Positions 56,088 to 64,000 of a DNA stretch of 64,000 nt are shown here, in pieces. The notes below the pieces were generated by a model, which searched no databases, had not been told where the DNA came from, and saw nothing but the letters and a program-made list of their open reading frames with translations. Source of the stretch: Perkinsus chesapeaki (taxonomy: Eukaryota > Perkinsozoa > Perkinsida > Perkinsidae); assembly GCA_013115145.1 (NCBI GenBank), contig JAAPAO010000011.1, positions 79,705-143,704 of the forward strand, in the 5' to 3' direction. The position numbers were made by a program, and so were the translations under genes. How positions within the stretch are numbered: position 1 is the stretch's first letter; each line of letters opens with the position of its first letter.

Positions 56088-58682
56088 ATGAGCACCCACA
56101 TGGCCGCCAGCTTATTCCTTCTATTGCTCCTAGTGGAAGGCTTTGACGCAAACCGAGCGTTGCTAACGAAAATAACCGAGAATGAAGTGGAGGACTCTTT
56201 GGCACTAAACACACTGAAGGCTGTTGGCTGGGCGGCGCTATCGGCTATATCCCTCCCAATAGGCTCCACCATAGCGATATTCCTCCCACCCAGTCAGCGG
56301 GTATCGAGCATGCTACTTGCCTTTGGATCAGGGTCGCTGCTGGAGGCCCTCAGCATAGAGCTGTTTGGCCATGTTATCCATGCTACTGATGATAAAAGAG
56401 TGATATACTCCCTCATCGCTGGGGCCCTCATCGGTTGCCTTATCTTTGTAATGCTTAATAAAGTAATATCAGTGTACTGTAGGCGTTTCAAGCATGCTTC
56501 GACCTTAGATGCTAAATGATAGAGGGGGCTTCTATCGTCATGCCAATATGGTCAGCCAGTACGTCATGCGTGTTAAGATGAAGCTGATGGAGAGTCTGTT
56601 GAGAAGGCTAAAGCAAGTCCCAATGCTCAGTGGTCTGAGGGACATTGAACTCTATGAGCTGGCTAAGGTAGTAGCTACACCCGGGACGGTAGTACCGATA
56701 CTCCCCCGCAGTCGCTCGAGAGCACCCGATACCGCGCTGGGGAGCTAGTAGTCTGTGATGTCTCCACGAGTGCTTCGGCCCAGTCACCCTTGTTCTTTGT
56801 CGTCAGTGGGGAAGTATTGGTAACAACTCGGTTCAACGATGGAGTCGAGAGTAAGTCCGTGGAAGTGGACCAACGGGTAGTCCTCCTCTAGGTACCTGTG
56901 TGGCGGGCCCTAACGCTATATTCGGGCAGATGACTCTATGCACTGGCGTTCCTGTGGTCACTACAGCCCTAACACAGACCCCTGTTAAGCTGCTCCGTCT
57001 GCCAGCTGCCGACGTGAGGCATCATTGGTAGCATTCGGCTATCCAATGCCTGGCATGACAGGTTCAGCGCCTCCTACTTGAGAAGGAGAGTGTCAGAGAG
57101 TTCATTTCCAACTGTGCAGTGTCTAGATTGGCTCAACCGGGTACTGTGTTTGCTGATTGCTCAGAGGACACTATGGTAATAGTATGATGTTATTGTTGCG
57201 TCTAAGGGGATTTTAGGCGAGGCTGGTATCAGCTATGACACAATGCCAGCTGCAAATAGGAGATGTCTTGTTTTTTGAAGTTGACAGTGCATGCCCGATA
57301 TACCTTATTATTCTCGGACAAGTAATACTAAGGGGGGTGGGGTGGGGAATATCGATGGTTTTAGATCGAAGTGTGGTATGAAGACGATCCCGATTTACTG
57401 CTCCCCCATGGGCCTGGAGGTCTCGACCTTGACCGCACTAGTGACCATGCTCCTAGTCGTTCTGTTGGTGAAAGAAGACTCTTTGCCGTTAGTGAGCTGA
57501 TAGGGACTGAGCATCTGGTGTATGGTCATTCGGTGGCAGCAGTAGCGACTGCTATGAAGCCTACTGTGGTCTTTAAGGTAGTACAAGAATACGTGACGAG
57601 TGTGAGCTTGCTGCAGTTGCAACGTAATGATCTGGATGAGCTCATGGGAAGAGATAAGGACCTAAGGCTAGCTATGAGCAGGTATTCCATAAGACGACTG
57701 GAAGGTCGTGCTGATCCTAAAAGTAGCGCGCCACGTTCATGTTGTTGGTAGTATCGTACGAGTAGGTCCAAGCCCGCGTCCGACACCACGCCGATCGTCG
57801 TCAGTTGTGTTCCCTGATCTGGTCGATATGCGATTACCTGGTCCGCCGGCAGAGGTCCCTGTTCTTAGACCATCTATGACCACAGCGTTTGATAATACAG
57901 TACCACATGACCCGCCTAGGCTGCGATCCTACACTCAAACGTTCGTCGATAACGTTATACCATTACCCGCCGAAACGAACGAGCGTCGTGGGTCTCTGAT
58001 GGGGGAGGACAGCTTCACTATATCGGAGATTGCTAGGCACATGGATCTCGTGGCTGCCGTAGCGCATCTCGACGTCCATGATCTGGTGTCCGATTGCGAT
58101 GATGAGAGTAGCACTGATGAGTCCACTAAAAATTCTGTAAAGGACTTAGACGATAAGTGTTGTGACGGAATTGAGAATGATGTTGTTAGCGTCTGCTCGG
58201 ATGGTAAATCGAGAAGGCATGCTGCAACAGTGGTATGGCTGGGCATACTAATTGATGGCATACCAGAGTCCTTAGTTATCGGAATACTGGTATCGACCAG
58301 CCCCTTGAGTAGCGTAATCACATTCGTCTTTGGTGTGTTCATGGCCAATCTACCCGAGGCAATGAGCTCATCGGCTACCATGCTCCAATACGGCGTTTCT
58401 CGTACAAGAGTGCTAGTAATGTGGTCATCTATTGTGGTCCTCACTGCTATCGGTGCAGCAATCGGTAGCATAATATTTCCGCCTGTATCGGAAGAGGAAA
58501 CTACTTTGGCACGAGAGATTATGATAGCTATGATAGAAGGGTGTGGTGGGGGTGCCATGTTAGCTATGATCGCCGAGACTGCTCTGCCTGAGGCGAGCCA
58601 TGGCAGTAGTGTAACCGGTTTGGTTGGTACCAGTGCTGTTGCTGGTTTCCTCAGTACTCTACTCGTCAAATCACTAGCCTAA
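56088..58682 (+). CDS. ZIP-like metal transporter with internal cyclic-nucleotide-binding domains, multi-exon
   Basis: The N-terminal exon has a signal-like start (MSTHMAASLFLLLLLVEG) and three hydrophobic segments typical of ZIP TM1-3 (GWAALSAISLPIGSTIAIFL, MLLAFGSGSLLEALSIELFG, SLIAGALIGCLIFVMLNKVI). A 37-nt intron (about 56471-56507) removes the apparent stop after DAK. The middle has at least two cNMP-binding-type modules: LKQVPMLSGLRDIELYELAK, FFVVSGEVLVTTRF and GGPNAIFGQMTLCTG; then GERRLFAVSELIGTEHLVYG, LQRNDLDELMGRDKDLRLAM and RYSIRRL. The C-terminal exon (about 57708-58682) has ZIP-like membrane segments with LGILIDGIPESLVIGI and VFMANLPEAMSSSATM, where metal-site residues of TM4-5 usually lie. 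The cassettes look degenerate (no clear Arg), so nucleotide binding is uncertain. Confidence 0.72.
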
Positions 58683-58930
58683 CGTATTCTATTATTTAAC
58701 CTACTGTCATCGAGTGTTGTGATGAATACATCGTATTTGTTTAGTTTACAGTATATGATACAGTCTGATGCGCTGATTAAATGCATTATTCGGAGAAACG
58801 ATCAAGCTCGCAAGTGTCTGTCAAGTCGGGAGGGATAGCAAGGACGGGAATGAAACTCAGAGAAGTTCATGTTCGGGTGCCGGGGTTGAATTACAACTTG
58901 TAGTTCACACTGTGTAACACCCAGCCGACT

Positions 58931-58950
58931 TTTGAAGTTCAAAATTTGAA
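58931..58950. repeat. Hexamer flip-flop element (perfect S-n-S'-n-S)
   Basis: TTTGAA-g-TTCAAA-a-TTTGAA. Confidence 0.9.
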
Positions 58951-59044
58951 CCTAATCTCCGCGGATGCCTCTCTGCCTGCCAAATGACTCATTGGGAGAC
59001 AAAGAGGCAATGAGCTTCTACTCTTGTGTACAATGATTTGAAGA

Positions 59045-59064
59045 AGCAGAGTCTGCTCAGCAGG
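59045..59064. repeat. Hexamer flip-flop element (one mismatch)
   Basis: AGCAGA-g-TCTGCT-c-AGCAGG: the third unit differs from the first at its last base. Confidence 0.75.
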
Positions 59065-59077
59065 CTCAGTTCACACG

Positions 59078-59100
59078 GGATAATCCAGGCTGGATTATCC
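59078..59100. repeat. Perfect palindrome, 11-bp arms, one-base centre
   Basis: Left arm GGATAATCCAG, centre base 59089, right arm its exact reverse complement. Confidence 0.95.
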
Positions 59101-59117
59101 AGCCCATGGGAGCTTGG

Positions 59118-59137
59118 ATGCAGACTGCATCATGCAG
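59118..59137. repeat. Hexamer flip-flop element (perfect S-n-S'-n-S)
   Basis: ATGCAG-a-CTGCAT-c-ATGCAG. In related segment B (about 60382) only a single ATGCAG is present at the equivalent place. Confidence 0.92.
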
Positions 59138-59282
59138 TGCAAGGCATACATCCTCTGTTCCGGGAGGCGACAGTTGTGTTCGCATTCTGTTCGAGATCGA
59201 CATGGAAAGCGCAATTGTTCACCTGGTGAATAATCGCACTCACCATATGTTGACGCCTTGGGATTCCCGATGCATCATCTCT

Positions 59283-59302
59283 TCCGAACTTCGGAATCCG
59301 AA
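59283..59302. repeat. Hexamer flip-flop element (perfect S-n-S'-n-S)
   Basis: TCCGAA-c-TTCGGA-a-TCCGAA, nested in a larger imperfect inverted repeat (GCATC...AGAGAGATGC). Confidence 0.9.
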
Positions 59303-59633
59303 GAGAGATGCACGATGTGATGACTCCGCCCCCAAGCTACTCGCAGAGCTTCTTCGATGTGTTCAAAAGGAGAGTGATGTAAGCAGGTGATAGGATGAGG
59401 ACTTCAGAGTCGAGACGGGGATAGTATTAAGGTGCGACTGGAAACATAAAATGGTCGGCGACCATTGGTCGCTTGATGCGATGGTAGTTGAGTATGTCAT
59501 GCGCCGTGTGCGCAGTGAGGAGTCAATCAATAACTAGCTCCTTATAATGACCTTATAATTGGCTGCGGGAGAATACGAAAATGGACGTTTGAGAGGATTG
59601 TTACTGTTAGAAAGCAGCGATTATAACTACTAA

Positions 59634-59678
59634 ACAGTAGTCACTAGTGTTGTGCGGCACAACACTAGTGACTACTGT
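59634..59678. repeat. Perfect palindrome, 22-bp arms, one-base centre
   Basis: Longest perfect palindrome seen; centre base is 59656. Reading outward in 7-bp steps gives hexamers AGTAGT, ACTAGT, TTGTGC and then their complements, consistent with stacked 6+1 units. It overlaps the next element (GTGCT-a-AGCAC-a-GTGCT, 59677-59693). Confidence 0.95.
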
Positions 59679-59693
59679 GCTAAGCACAGTGCT
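59677..59693. repeat. Pentamer flip-flop element
   Basis: GTGCT-a-AGCAC-a-GTGCT: same architecture as the hexamer elements with a 5-base unit. Confidence 0.8.
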
Positions 59694-59904
59694 GATATGT
59701 ACGCAGTGCGCAGTGACTGCGTATACCAAGATATGAGAGAACAGCGTATAGGATACTCGAATAGGGAGGTTCACTCGAATAGGAAGTTGGTCAGACAGTC
59801 TGACAGATACGCTATTCGCTGTCACAGACACCATCAGAAAGTATATAAGATTTCAGTGCGAGACTTCGTAAAACGAGGGAGTGGATTAAGAAAGACGCAC
59901 TGGA

Positions 59905-59924
59905 CAGGAACTCCCTGCCAGGGA
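59905..59924. repeat. Hexamer flip-flop element (one mismatch)
   Basis: CAGGAA-c-TCCCTG-c-CAGGGA: the first unit differs from the third at one base. Confidence 0.75.
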
Positions 59925-60153
59925 GGATATTCAGGGAAAGGAATGCCCCCTTTCCCAGCGTCTCTGGTTTCCTCACGCAGATCGAGAGGAAATCGGGACT
60001 CGTGTTGGAGTGTAGTTGAGTAAATAATTTATTTATTTAAAACAAAAGTCCTGGGGAGGTGTTGTTCACGAGGGCTAGACATAGTTAACACAACAAAGGG
60101 GATAAAACCAGTGTTAACTCTTATAGTGTCTACTCATACATGCACTGCATGTC

Positions 60154-60182
60154 ACAATCACTGCATGTCATGCAGTGATTGT
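60154..60182. repeat. Perfect palindrome, 14-bp arms, one-base centre
   Basis: Centre base 60168. An overlapping palindrome with 7-bp arms (ACATGCA-c-TGCATGT) lies immediately left, at 60138-60152. Confidence 0.95.
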
Positions 60183-60334
60183 CACGAAACGGTGGGCGAG
60201 CGATATACAGTATGAATCTTGGGGTGCGCGTAGCGCATTCGCACATGCATAAGCGATGCGAACAGGTGTCATCATCTAGGAGGGGACATTCTTGTGACTG
60301 ACTCTCGTAAGGTGTATTACCGCTGTTTCTCAGC

Positions 60335-60465
60335 GGGATAATATTCACAAGGGAGGATCCACAGTGGGAGCCGGAATGCAGTATAAAGCATACATACTGT
60401 GAAGAAAGGCGACAGTTGTATTCGCATAATGCGAATCGCATTCTGTCCCCGATTGACATCATGTC
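60335..60465. repeat. Related segment B (paired with 59070-59215)
   Basis: See segment A. Removing 14 bp (palindrome insertion) at 60428-60441 restores the order ...TTGTATTCGCATTCTGT found in A as ...TTGTGTTCGCATTCTGT. Confidence 0.7.
60422..60441. repeat. Hexamer flip-flop element (perfect S-n-S'-n-S)
   Basis: TCGCAT-a-ATGCGA-a-TCGCAT. The related segment A (about 59180) has one TCGCAT only. Confidence 0.92.
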
Positions 60466-60499
60466 AATGAGATGAGGAGTCATCATTGAGGACTCCTCA
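60454..60499. repeat. Run of flip-flop hexamers at 7-bp steps
   Basis: TGACAT-c-ATGTCA-a-TGAGAT at 60454-60473 (one mismatch), then TGAGGA-g-TCATCA-t-TGAGGA-c-TCCTCA at 60473-60499 (one mismatch): a four-unit alternation of a hexamer and its complement. Confidence 0.8.
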
Positions 60500-60538
60500 T
60501 CGATTACTAACATTCCTGATTGTCTGATACAATGAGCA

Positions 60539-60559
60539 ATACTGACAAATTGTCAGTAT
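60539..60559. repeat. Perfect palindrome, 10-bp arms, one-base centre
   Basis: ATACTGACAA, centre A at 60549, then the exact reverse complement. Confidence 0.95.
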
Positions 60560-60834
60560 ACCGCCATCCTTTGAGACGCTTCAAAACTCCACTCTACATA
60601 ACACAAGCATAGGTCCTATGTCATCCTGATGAGACTTGGGTGAAGACTGATGACCAGGGCTAGTTGAACTGTTACAAGCTACCAATACTATACCGCTAGA
60701 CAATAACGCACGAAGCATTCGCTTCACATCAATGTGACGGTCCTTGGACCACCAGAGTTGACAAAGGACAGGTTGGTGACCGCCAAATTGGCGACCTATA
60801 GCAGTTTCATTCTTGTCCTCAAAGGCTGCGTTGA

Positions 60835-61152
60835 TCATTTGCATTTGCGTTTCGTCAAAGTTAAATTACCATATTTGTCTGGGTAGAGGATCTCATCGTT
60901 CTCATAGTAGAGATAATGCTTCCCCTTATCGATAGTATACTCGATAGTGGTCGGACTCGGCATAGTATAGGGCCATGTAGAAGAGTTCTCAATACCAAGG
61001 AGTCGACCAGACATGTCGATGGTGTTACAATGAAAGGTTAGGTTCAGTTCAAAGAACCAGCTATTTTTATCACAGTATTTACCACGTGGAGCAGGATAAG
61101 CCATAATGCCGAGAGCCAGCAGGTGAAAGATCATAACGACGAGGTTGCACAT
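60835..61152 (-). CDS. Small putative secreted protein (105 aa)
   Basis: Not recognised. The start at 61152 gives a hydrophobic signal peptide (MCNLVVMIFHLLALGIMAYP) with a likely cleavage after MAYPAPRG. The mature chain of about 80 residues has three cysteines (KYCDKN, FHCNTID, KRKCK), a Tyr-rich centre (KGKHYLYYENDEILYPDKYG) and N-glycosylation sequons (NLT, NSS). Single exon. It is the only gene I can support in the last 5 kb. The layout weakly resembles the ORF at 25881-26252 (signal peptide, then K/G-Y-C, then F-x-L-x-F). Host of the palindrome-rich region; function unknown. Confidence 0.5.
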   Translation of the reverse strand: MCNLVVMIFHLLALGIMAYPAPRGKYCDKNSWFFELNLTFHCNTIDMSGRLLGIENSSTWPYTMPSPTTIEYTIDKGKHYLYYENDEILYPDKYGNLTLTKRKCK

Positions 61153-61884
61153 AGAGAGTGTGACTGAGGGCGGTTGCGATTAGGGATTTTGTATTTTGTT
61201 TCTGGTACGCGTACTCAAACCATCCCGTCGTAACTGCGCCATGTTTGTTCCACAGGGCCCTTTTACTTACGAAGTCCAGGAATGAATAAATGAAAGACGT
61301 CTGGACCTCAAGCGAGTGTACTTCGCTCGACCTCCACACTAGTCGTGAACGACTTCCTTATGCAACCGGCATTTCTCGTTCCCTTTGGGTTGAGGCAATT
61401 CATCCGTAAGAGTCAATTTGGTTGGAAGGTGAATCTCTCCCTCCTTCAGAGTAGAGGAGAAAACCCGAAACCCGAATACGAGGGAGTATCGTGGCGATAC
61501 CCTTGGAACGTTGAAAACAGAACGAATAGTAAATGGCTAGGGTTATAGAGTAAGGCTTACTCAGTGAGCCTCATTCTCATTGGAGAGAACAGTAACCTCT
61601 GCAATAGAAAACCAGTATAATGGAGCGGACGCCGCCAGGGGGGAGGTGACAGTGCTCCACAATAAACCGTCCACGAAGCCTCGAGTTGCCTGAGCAGACG
61701 CGGTGTTAGATGCCGTCGAATCGATGGACTTGGCCGTAATTCACATCTTCCCGTAGCGCATTTTGAAAGATTCCCGGGGAGGTATAACGGGACATCCCGC
61801 GAGTGTCTGAACGAGGATGGAGGCTCGCTCCAAACCGCTGAGCCACGATAAGAAAAGGTCACTCGGTAAGGATACTATTTTTAG

Positions 61885-61915
61885 ATAGTTTGCTATCTTC
61901 AAGATGGCAAACTAT
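61885..61915. repeat. Inverted repeat, 15-bp arms with one T/G pair
   Basis: Centre base 61900; 14 of 15 pairs are Watson-Crick, and the remaining pair would be G-U in RNA. Confidence 0.9.
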
Positions 61916-62028
61916 GCGCTTGTGATGCCTCGAGTTAGCAAAACTGCCATCAGTCCCTCAATGTAATGGGTCATTCTAGGTGGCAAAGCAGATACTACGG
62001 GGTGTATGATATACACTGCGCAATATAC

Positions 62029-62077
62029 GGGTGGGCGCTTATTTTATATACACTGTATATAAAATAAGAGCCCATCC
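62029..62077. repeat. Long hairpin, 24-bp arms
   Basis: Inner 15 bp are perfect (AT-rich) around centre base 62053; the outer part continues with one mismatch and one G/T pair. Confidence 0.9.
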
Positions 62078-62335
62078 CTCGTAACTTTTGATACTCGATT
62101 CTCGCGAGGACGCGAAGACAGGACGATCCTTTGAACAGAGAAAACACGCGAAAATCAGCTGGCACAATTCTTTACATGTTCCCCGCGCCTTTAAGCGATC
62201 ATCAACGCTTTTCTAACGTCTCGTTGAGCAAAGATAAGCCCGACTGGGACCTTAGCTCGACGCGGTTCATGTTTCCGGTTTATTTCGATGAAATCTAGAA
62301 CTGACGTGAAGAGTATTGGCCACCTGAAGCAAGTC

Positions 62336-62355
62336 CTCAGGGCCCGAGGCTCGGG
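62336..62355. repeat. Hexamer flip-flop element (one mismatch)
   Basis: CTCAGG-g-CCCGAG-g-CTCGGG: units one and three differ at one base. Confidence 0.75.
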
Positions 62356-62356
62356 C

Positions 62357-62376
62357 CTCTTACTAAGAGTCTCTTA
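62357..62376. repeat. Hexamer flip-flop element (perfect S-n-S'-n-S)
   Basis: CTCTTA-c-TAAGAG-t-CTCTTA, starting one base after the preceding element. Confidence 0.9.
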
Positions 62377-63214
62377 GGGATGACAAGTCTGTTCAAATGC
62401 TAATAAAAGCATGCAAGAGATGGAAGAGAGGGCTTCGCTTCGTCGAGGAAGCGGATGGGTGCCACTTCGGACACCTCTTTTACCTCTGCCAACGGTTCTC
62501 TAAGCTTTTCAGTTGTTGAGTTGCCTAGTGTGATTAGCTAGTGGAGAGCGAGCCAATCCCAAGGATACCGGTTCATAGAATCCAGCACGTCATTTCGATT
62601 AGTATGCATTACATCATCAAACTCGATGGCTAGGAAAAGTTACGAGGAGTGGGCCCTTGTTTTTTATACACGCTGTACTACAGAGGCCATCAACCGTCGT
62701 ACTAACGTGGCTAACCGGGCGCGCACGGGGAGCGTGAAAAAAACTCAACAAAAGTAAGAACTTTCTTCTTCATTTTCTTCGTTATTTCGAGCAACTGAAT
62801 GAACCGTGGCGAAATAATCATGCATATATTGTATACATATGCACACAAACAGTATTTGGGTTGGATGTATGCATGCTCAAGAGTCGACGTGACAAGCTTG
62901 CCTGTGGAAACGAGAATATGAGCGGACAACGGTAGGCCCGACTACAAACACGAGGATCGGAAGTGGGATCTTGAACATATCTGAGCCCCAGTACATGTCC
63001 GTGCCAGGGCCAACAGTTGAGTACTGGTGTGGCATGATGCCGCTGGCATCAAGGCATAAGGCGCACAGATAAATGACAGTTTCCGTTGCACGCGCGCGAA
63101 ATTCGATAATACAGTGCAAACTTGTAAGGAGCGATGGACTGTGGGAGGATCATAATCTCCTTTGTAATCCTGGGATGACATAGTAATTCAGAACTACTAT
63201 GAAACACCGGACAC

Positions 63215-63265
63215 CCAAAACTACCGGTACAATCACAGAATCTGTTATTGTACCGATAGTTTTGG
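63215..63265. repeat. Long hairpin, 25-bp arms, two mismatches
   Basis: Centre base 63240; 23 of 25 positions pair. An 11-bp-arm palindrome with one mismatch (63179-63201) sits just to the left. Confidence 0.9.
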
Positions 63266-64000
63266 AAATGATCACTAAATTAGTTGAGTATAATCGCGCC
63301 ACCAGGGATTTCTCATCGCTCACAAATTACGATCCTTATGTTGTTTGACCAACATTCTCCAACTTGACCGGATTGGTATTATCTTTTGGGGTTTGCTCAC
63401 TTACTGGAGGAACAACTACGGGTTCCTAGCGGGGACCACGAACGTGGATGGCAAGCGTACAGAGGTACTAAGCTGGGCATGTTCAATCATCATGACTCAG
63501 TCACTGAATCGCATATAATTCCAGGCTGAATCGGGTTTCCCGAATTGACTGTATTTTGATGTTCTCCAAGCGGCATCAACAGCAACAGCATCATCATCAC
63601 CTCACCGCAAGCACATCGAGAGAATGATGTGATGACCAAATCAGATAAATACTATTAATCAGATGGTTTCCCACGCGCGCGCAGTTGGCATGCACGCGTG
63701 CACAACTGCCCGGGGTCAAACCCCGGCAGGAGGAATTCTCCAGGAGTTTATTTCAGGATTGCGTGGTATGCGCACTAAGGCAGGCCTTCGGCACTTCTGC
63801 TCATAACACCTATTGATTCCCTCCGTTGGGACCCTCCCATGTCCTGTCGCTCAGCAACGAGTATTTAGCGCCCGCCATTATAATCGGCTGACTGAGCACA
63901 ACCGCGTCAGTAATCCCCACTGTTAACTGTAGATGCATGACGTTTGTATATCTGTGATACTTCGCTTCGCTCATGCGAGCGCGGTTTCATTTCCGTTTCG

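Larger units (their letters stand above)
59070..59215. repeat. Related segment A (paired with 60335-60465)
   Basis: Shares interrupted similarity with segment B at 60335-60465: CGGGATAAT, TGGGAGC, AATGCAG/GATGCAG, GGCATACAT/AGCATACAT, then GGCGACAGTTGT and CGCATTCTGT in the same order. The two differ chiefly by palindrome-forming insertions. Confidence 0.7.
58683..60834. repeat. Gene-free region packed with single-centre palindromes
   Basis: No gene seen over about 2.15 kb. I counted 14 perfect palindromes with a one-base centre and arms of 7 bp or more between 58937 and 60559, several belonging to S-n-S'-n-S elements. Others with 6-bp arms lie at 59218-59230, 59709-59721, 60608-60620 and 60781-60793. 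The repeat statement does not depend on any single example. Confidence 0.9.
61153..64000. other. Gene-poor right end with hairpins
   Basis: No gene supported. Holds flip-flop elements (62336-62376) and three long hairpins (61885-61915, 62029-62077, 63215-63265). Frames such as 61557-61862 or 62711-62929 lack any domain, signal peptide or coding-like composition. Confidence 0.6.

Noticed and set aside
58683-60834. CRISPR-like array
   Set aside because: The palindromes differ in sequence from one another and there are no identical repeats with regular spacers; the genome is eukaryotic.
61345-61862. Short ORFs on both strands near the right end
   Set aside because: No domain, no signal peptide, overlapping frames, and repeat-rich context.

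Overview
This window looks like nuclear DNA of an intron-rich alveolate. Perkinsus (Perkinsozoa) is my best guess, from overall gene character only, not from a search. Eukaryotic features are direct: spliceosomal GT-AG introns of about 36-60 nt interrupt most genes, and the products are eukaryote-specific (TFIIIC, ATR, ASF1, CDC50, Sec61 gamma, eIF4E, topoisomerase II). The standard genetic code fits throughout.

Layout. 1-21.5 kb: four tightly packed plus-strand genes, namely valyl-tRNA synthetase (5' end outside the window), a TPR protein, DNA topoisomerase II and a very probable TFIIIC B-block-binding subunit. 21.5-26.3 kb: a tandem 2.1-kb duplication, each unit carrying a minus-strand gene for a single-pass membrane protein, followed by a small secreted-protein gene. 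26.3-28.0 kb: gene-poor DNA. 28.0-44.7 kb: six head-to-tail minus-strand genes (read right to left: eIF4E, CDC50, Sec61 gamma, mitochondrial-type Obg GTPase, ATR kinase, a WD40-like protein). 45.6-52.2 kb: plus-strand genes for an intronless Q-rich possible HSA-domain protein, a soluble fumarate reductase and a HIT protein. 52.8-55.8 kb: minus-strand ASF1 and an MFS transporter. 56.1-58.7 kb: a plus-strand ZIP-like transporter with cyclic-nucleotide-binding domains in its middle. 58.7-64 kb: gene-poor DNA with one small secreted ORF and an extraordinary density of short palindromes.

Themes. Several products belong to genome maintenance and expression (Top2, ATR, ASF1, TFIIIC, possibly an EAF1/p400-like protein) or to translation and secretion (ValRS, eIF4E, Sec61 gamma). 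CDC50, the MFS protein and the ZIP-like protein are membrane transport components. I see no evidence that these form a functional operon; they are neighbours in directional arrays.

Most interesting signal. The gene-poor DNA contains a recurrent microstructure: a hexamer S, one base, the reverse complement of S, one base, then S again (20 bp in all, S different each time). I found seven perfect cases by eye (26400, 27138, 58931, 59118, 59283, 60422, 62357) plus several with one mismatch. Two related stretches, at about 59.07-59.22 and 60.34-60.46 kb, differ by the presence or absence of exactly the 14 bp that would convert S into S-n-S'-n-S, so the structure behaves like a discrete insertion. 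The second notable signal is the duplicated membrane-protein gene, whose flanks and 5' half are nearly identical between copies while the part encoding the predicted ectodomain has diverged.
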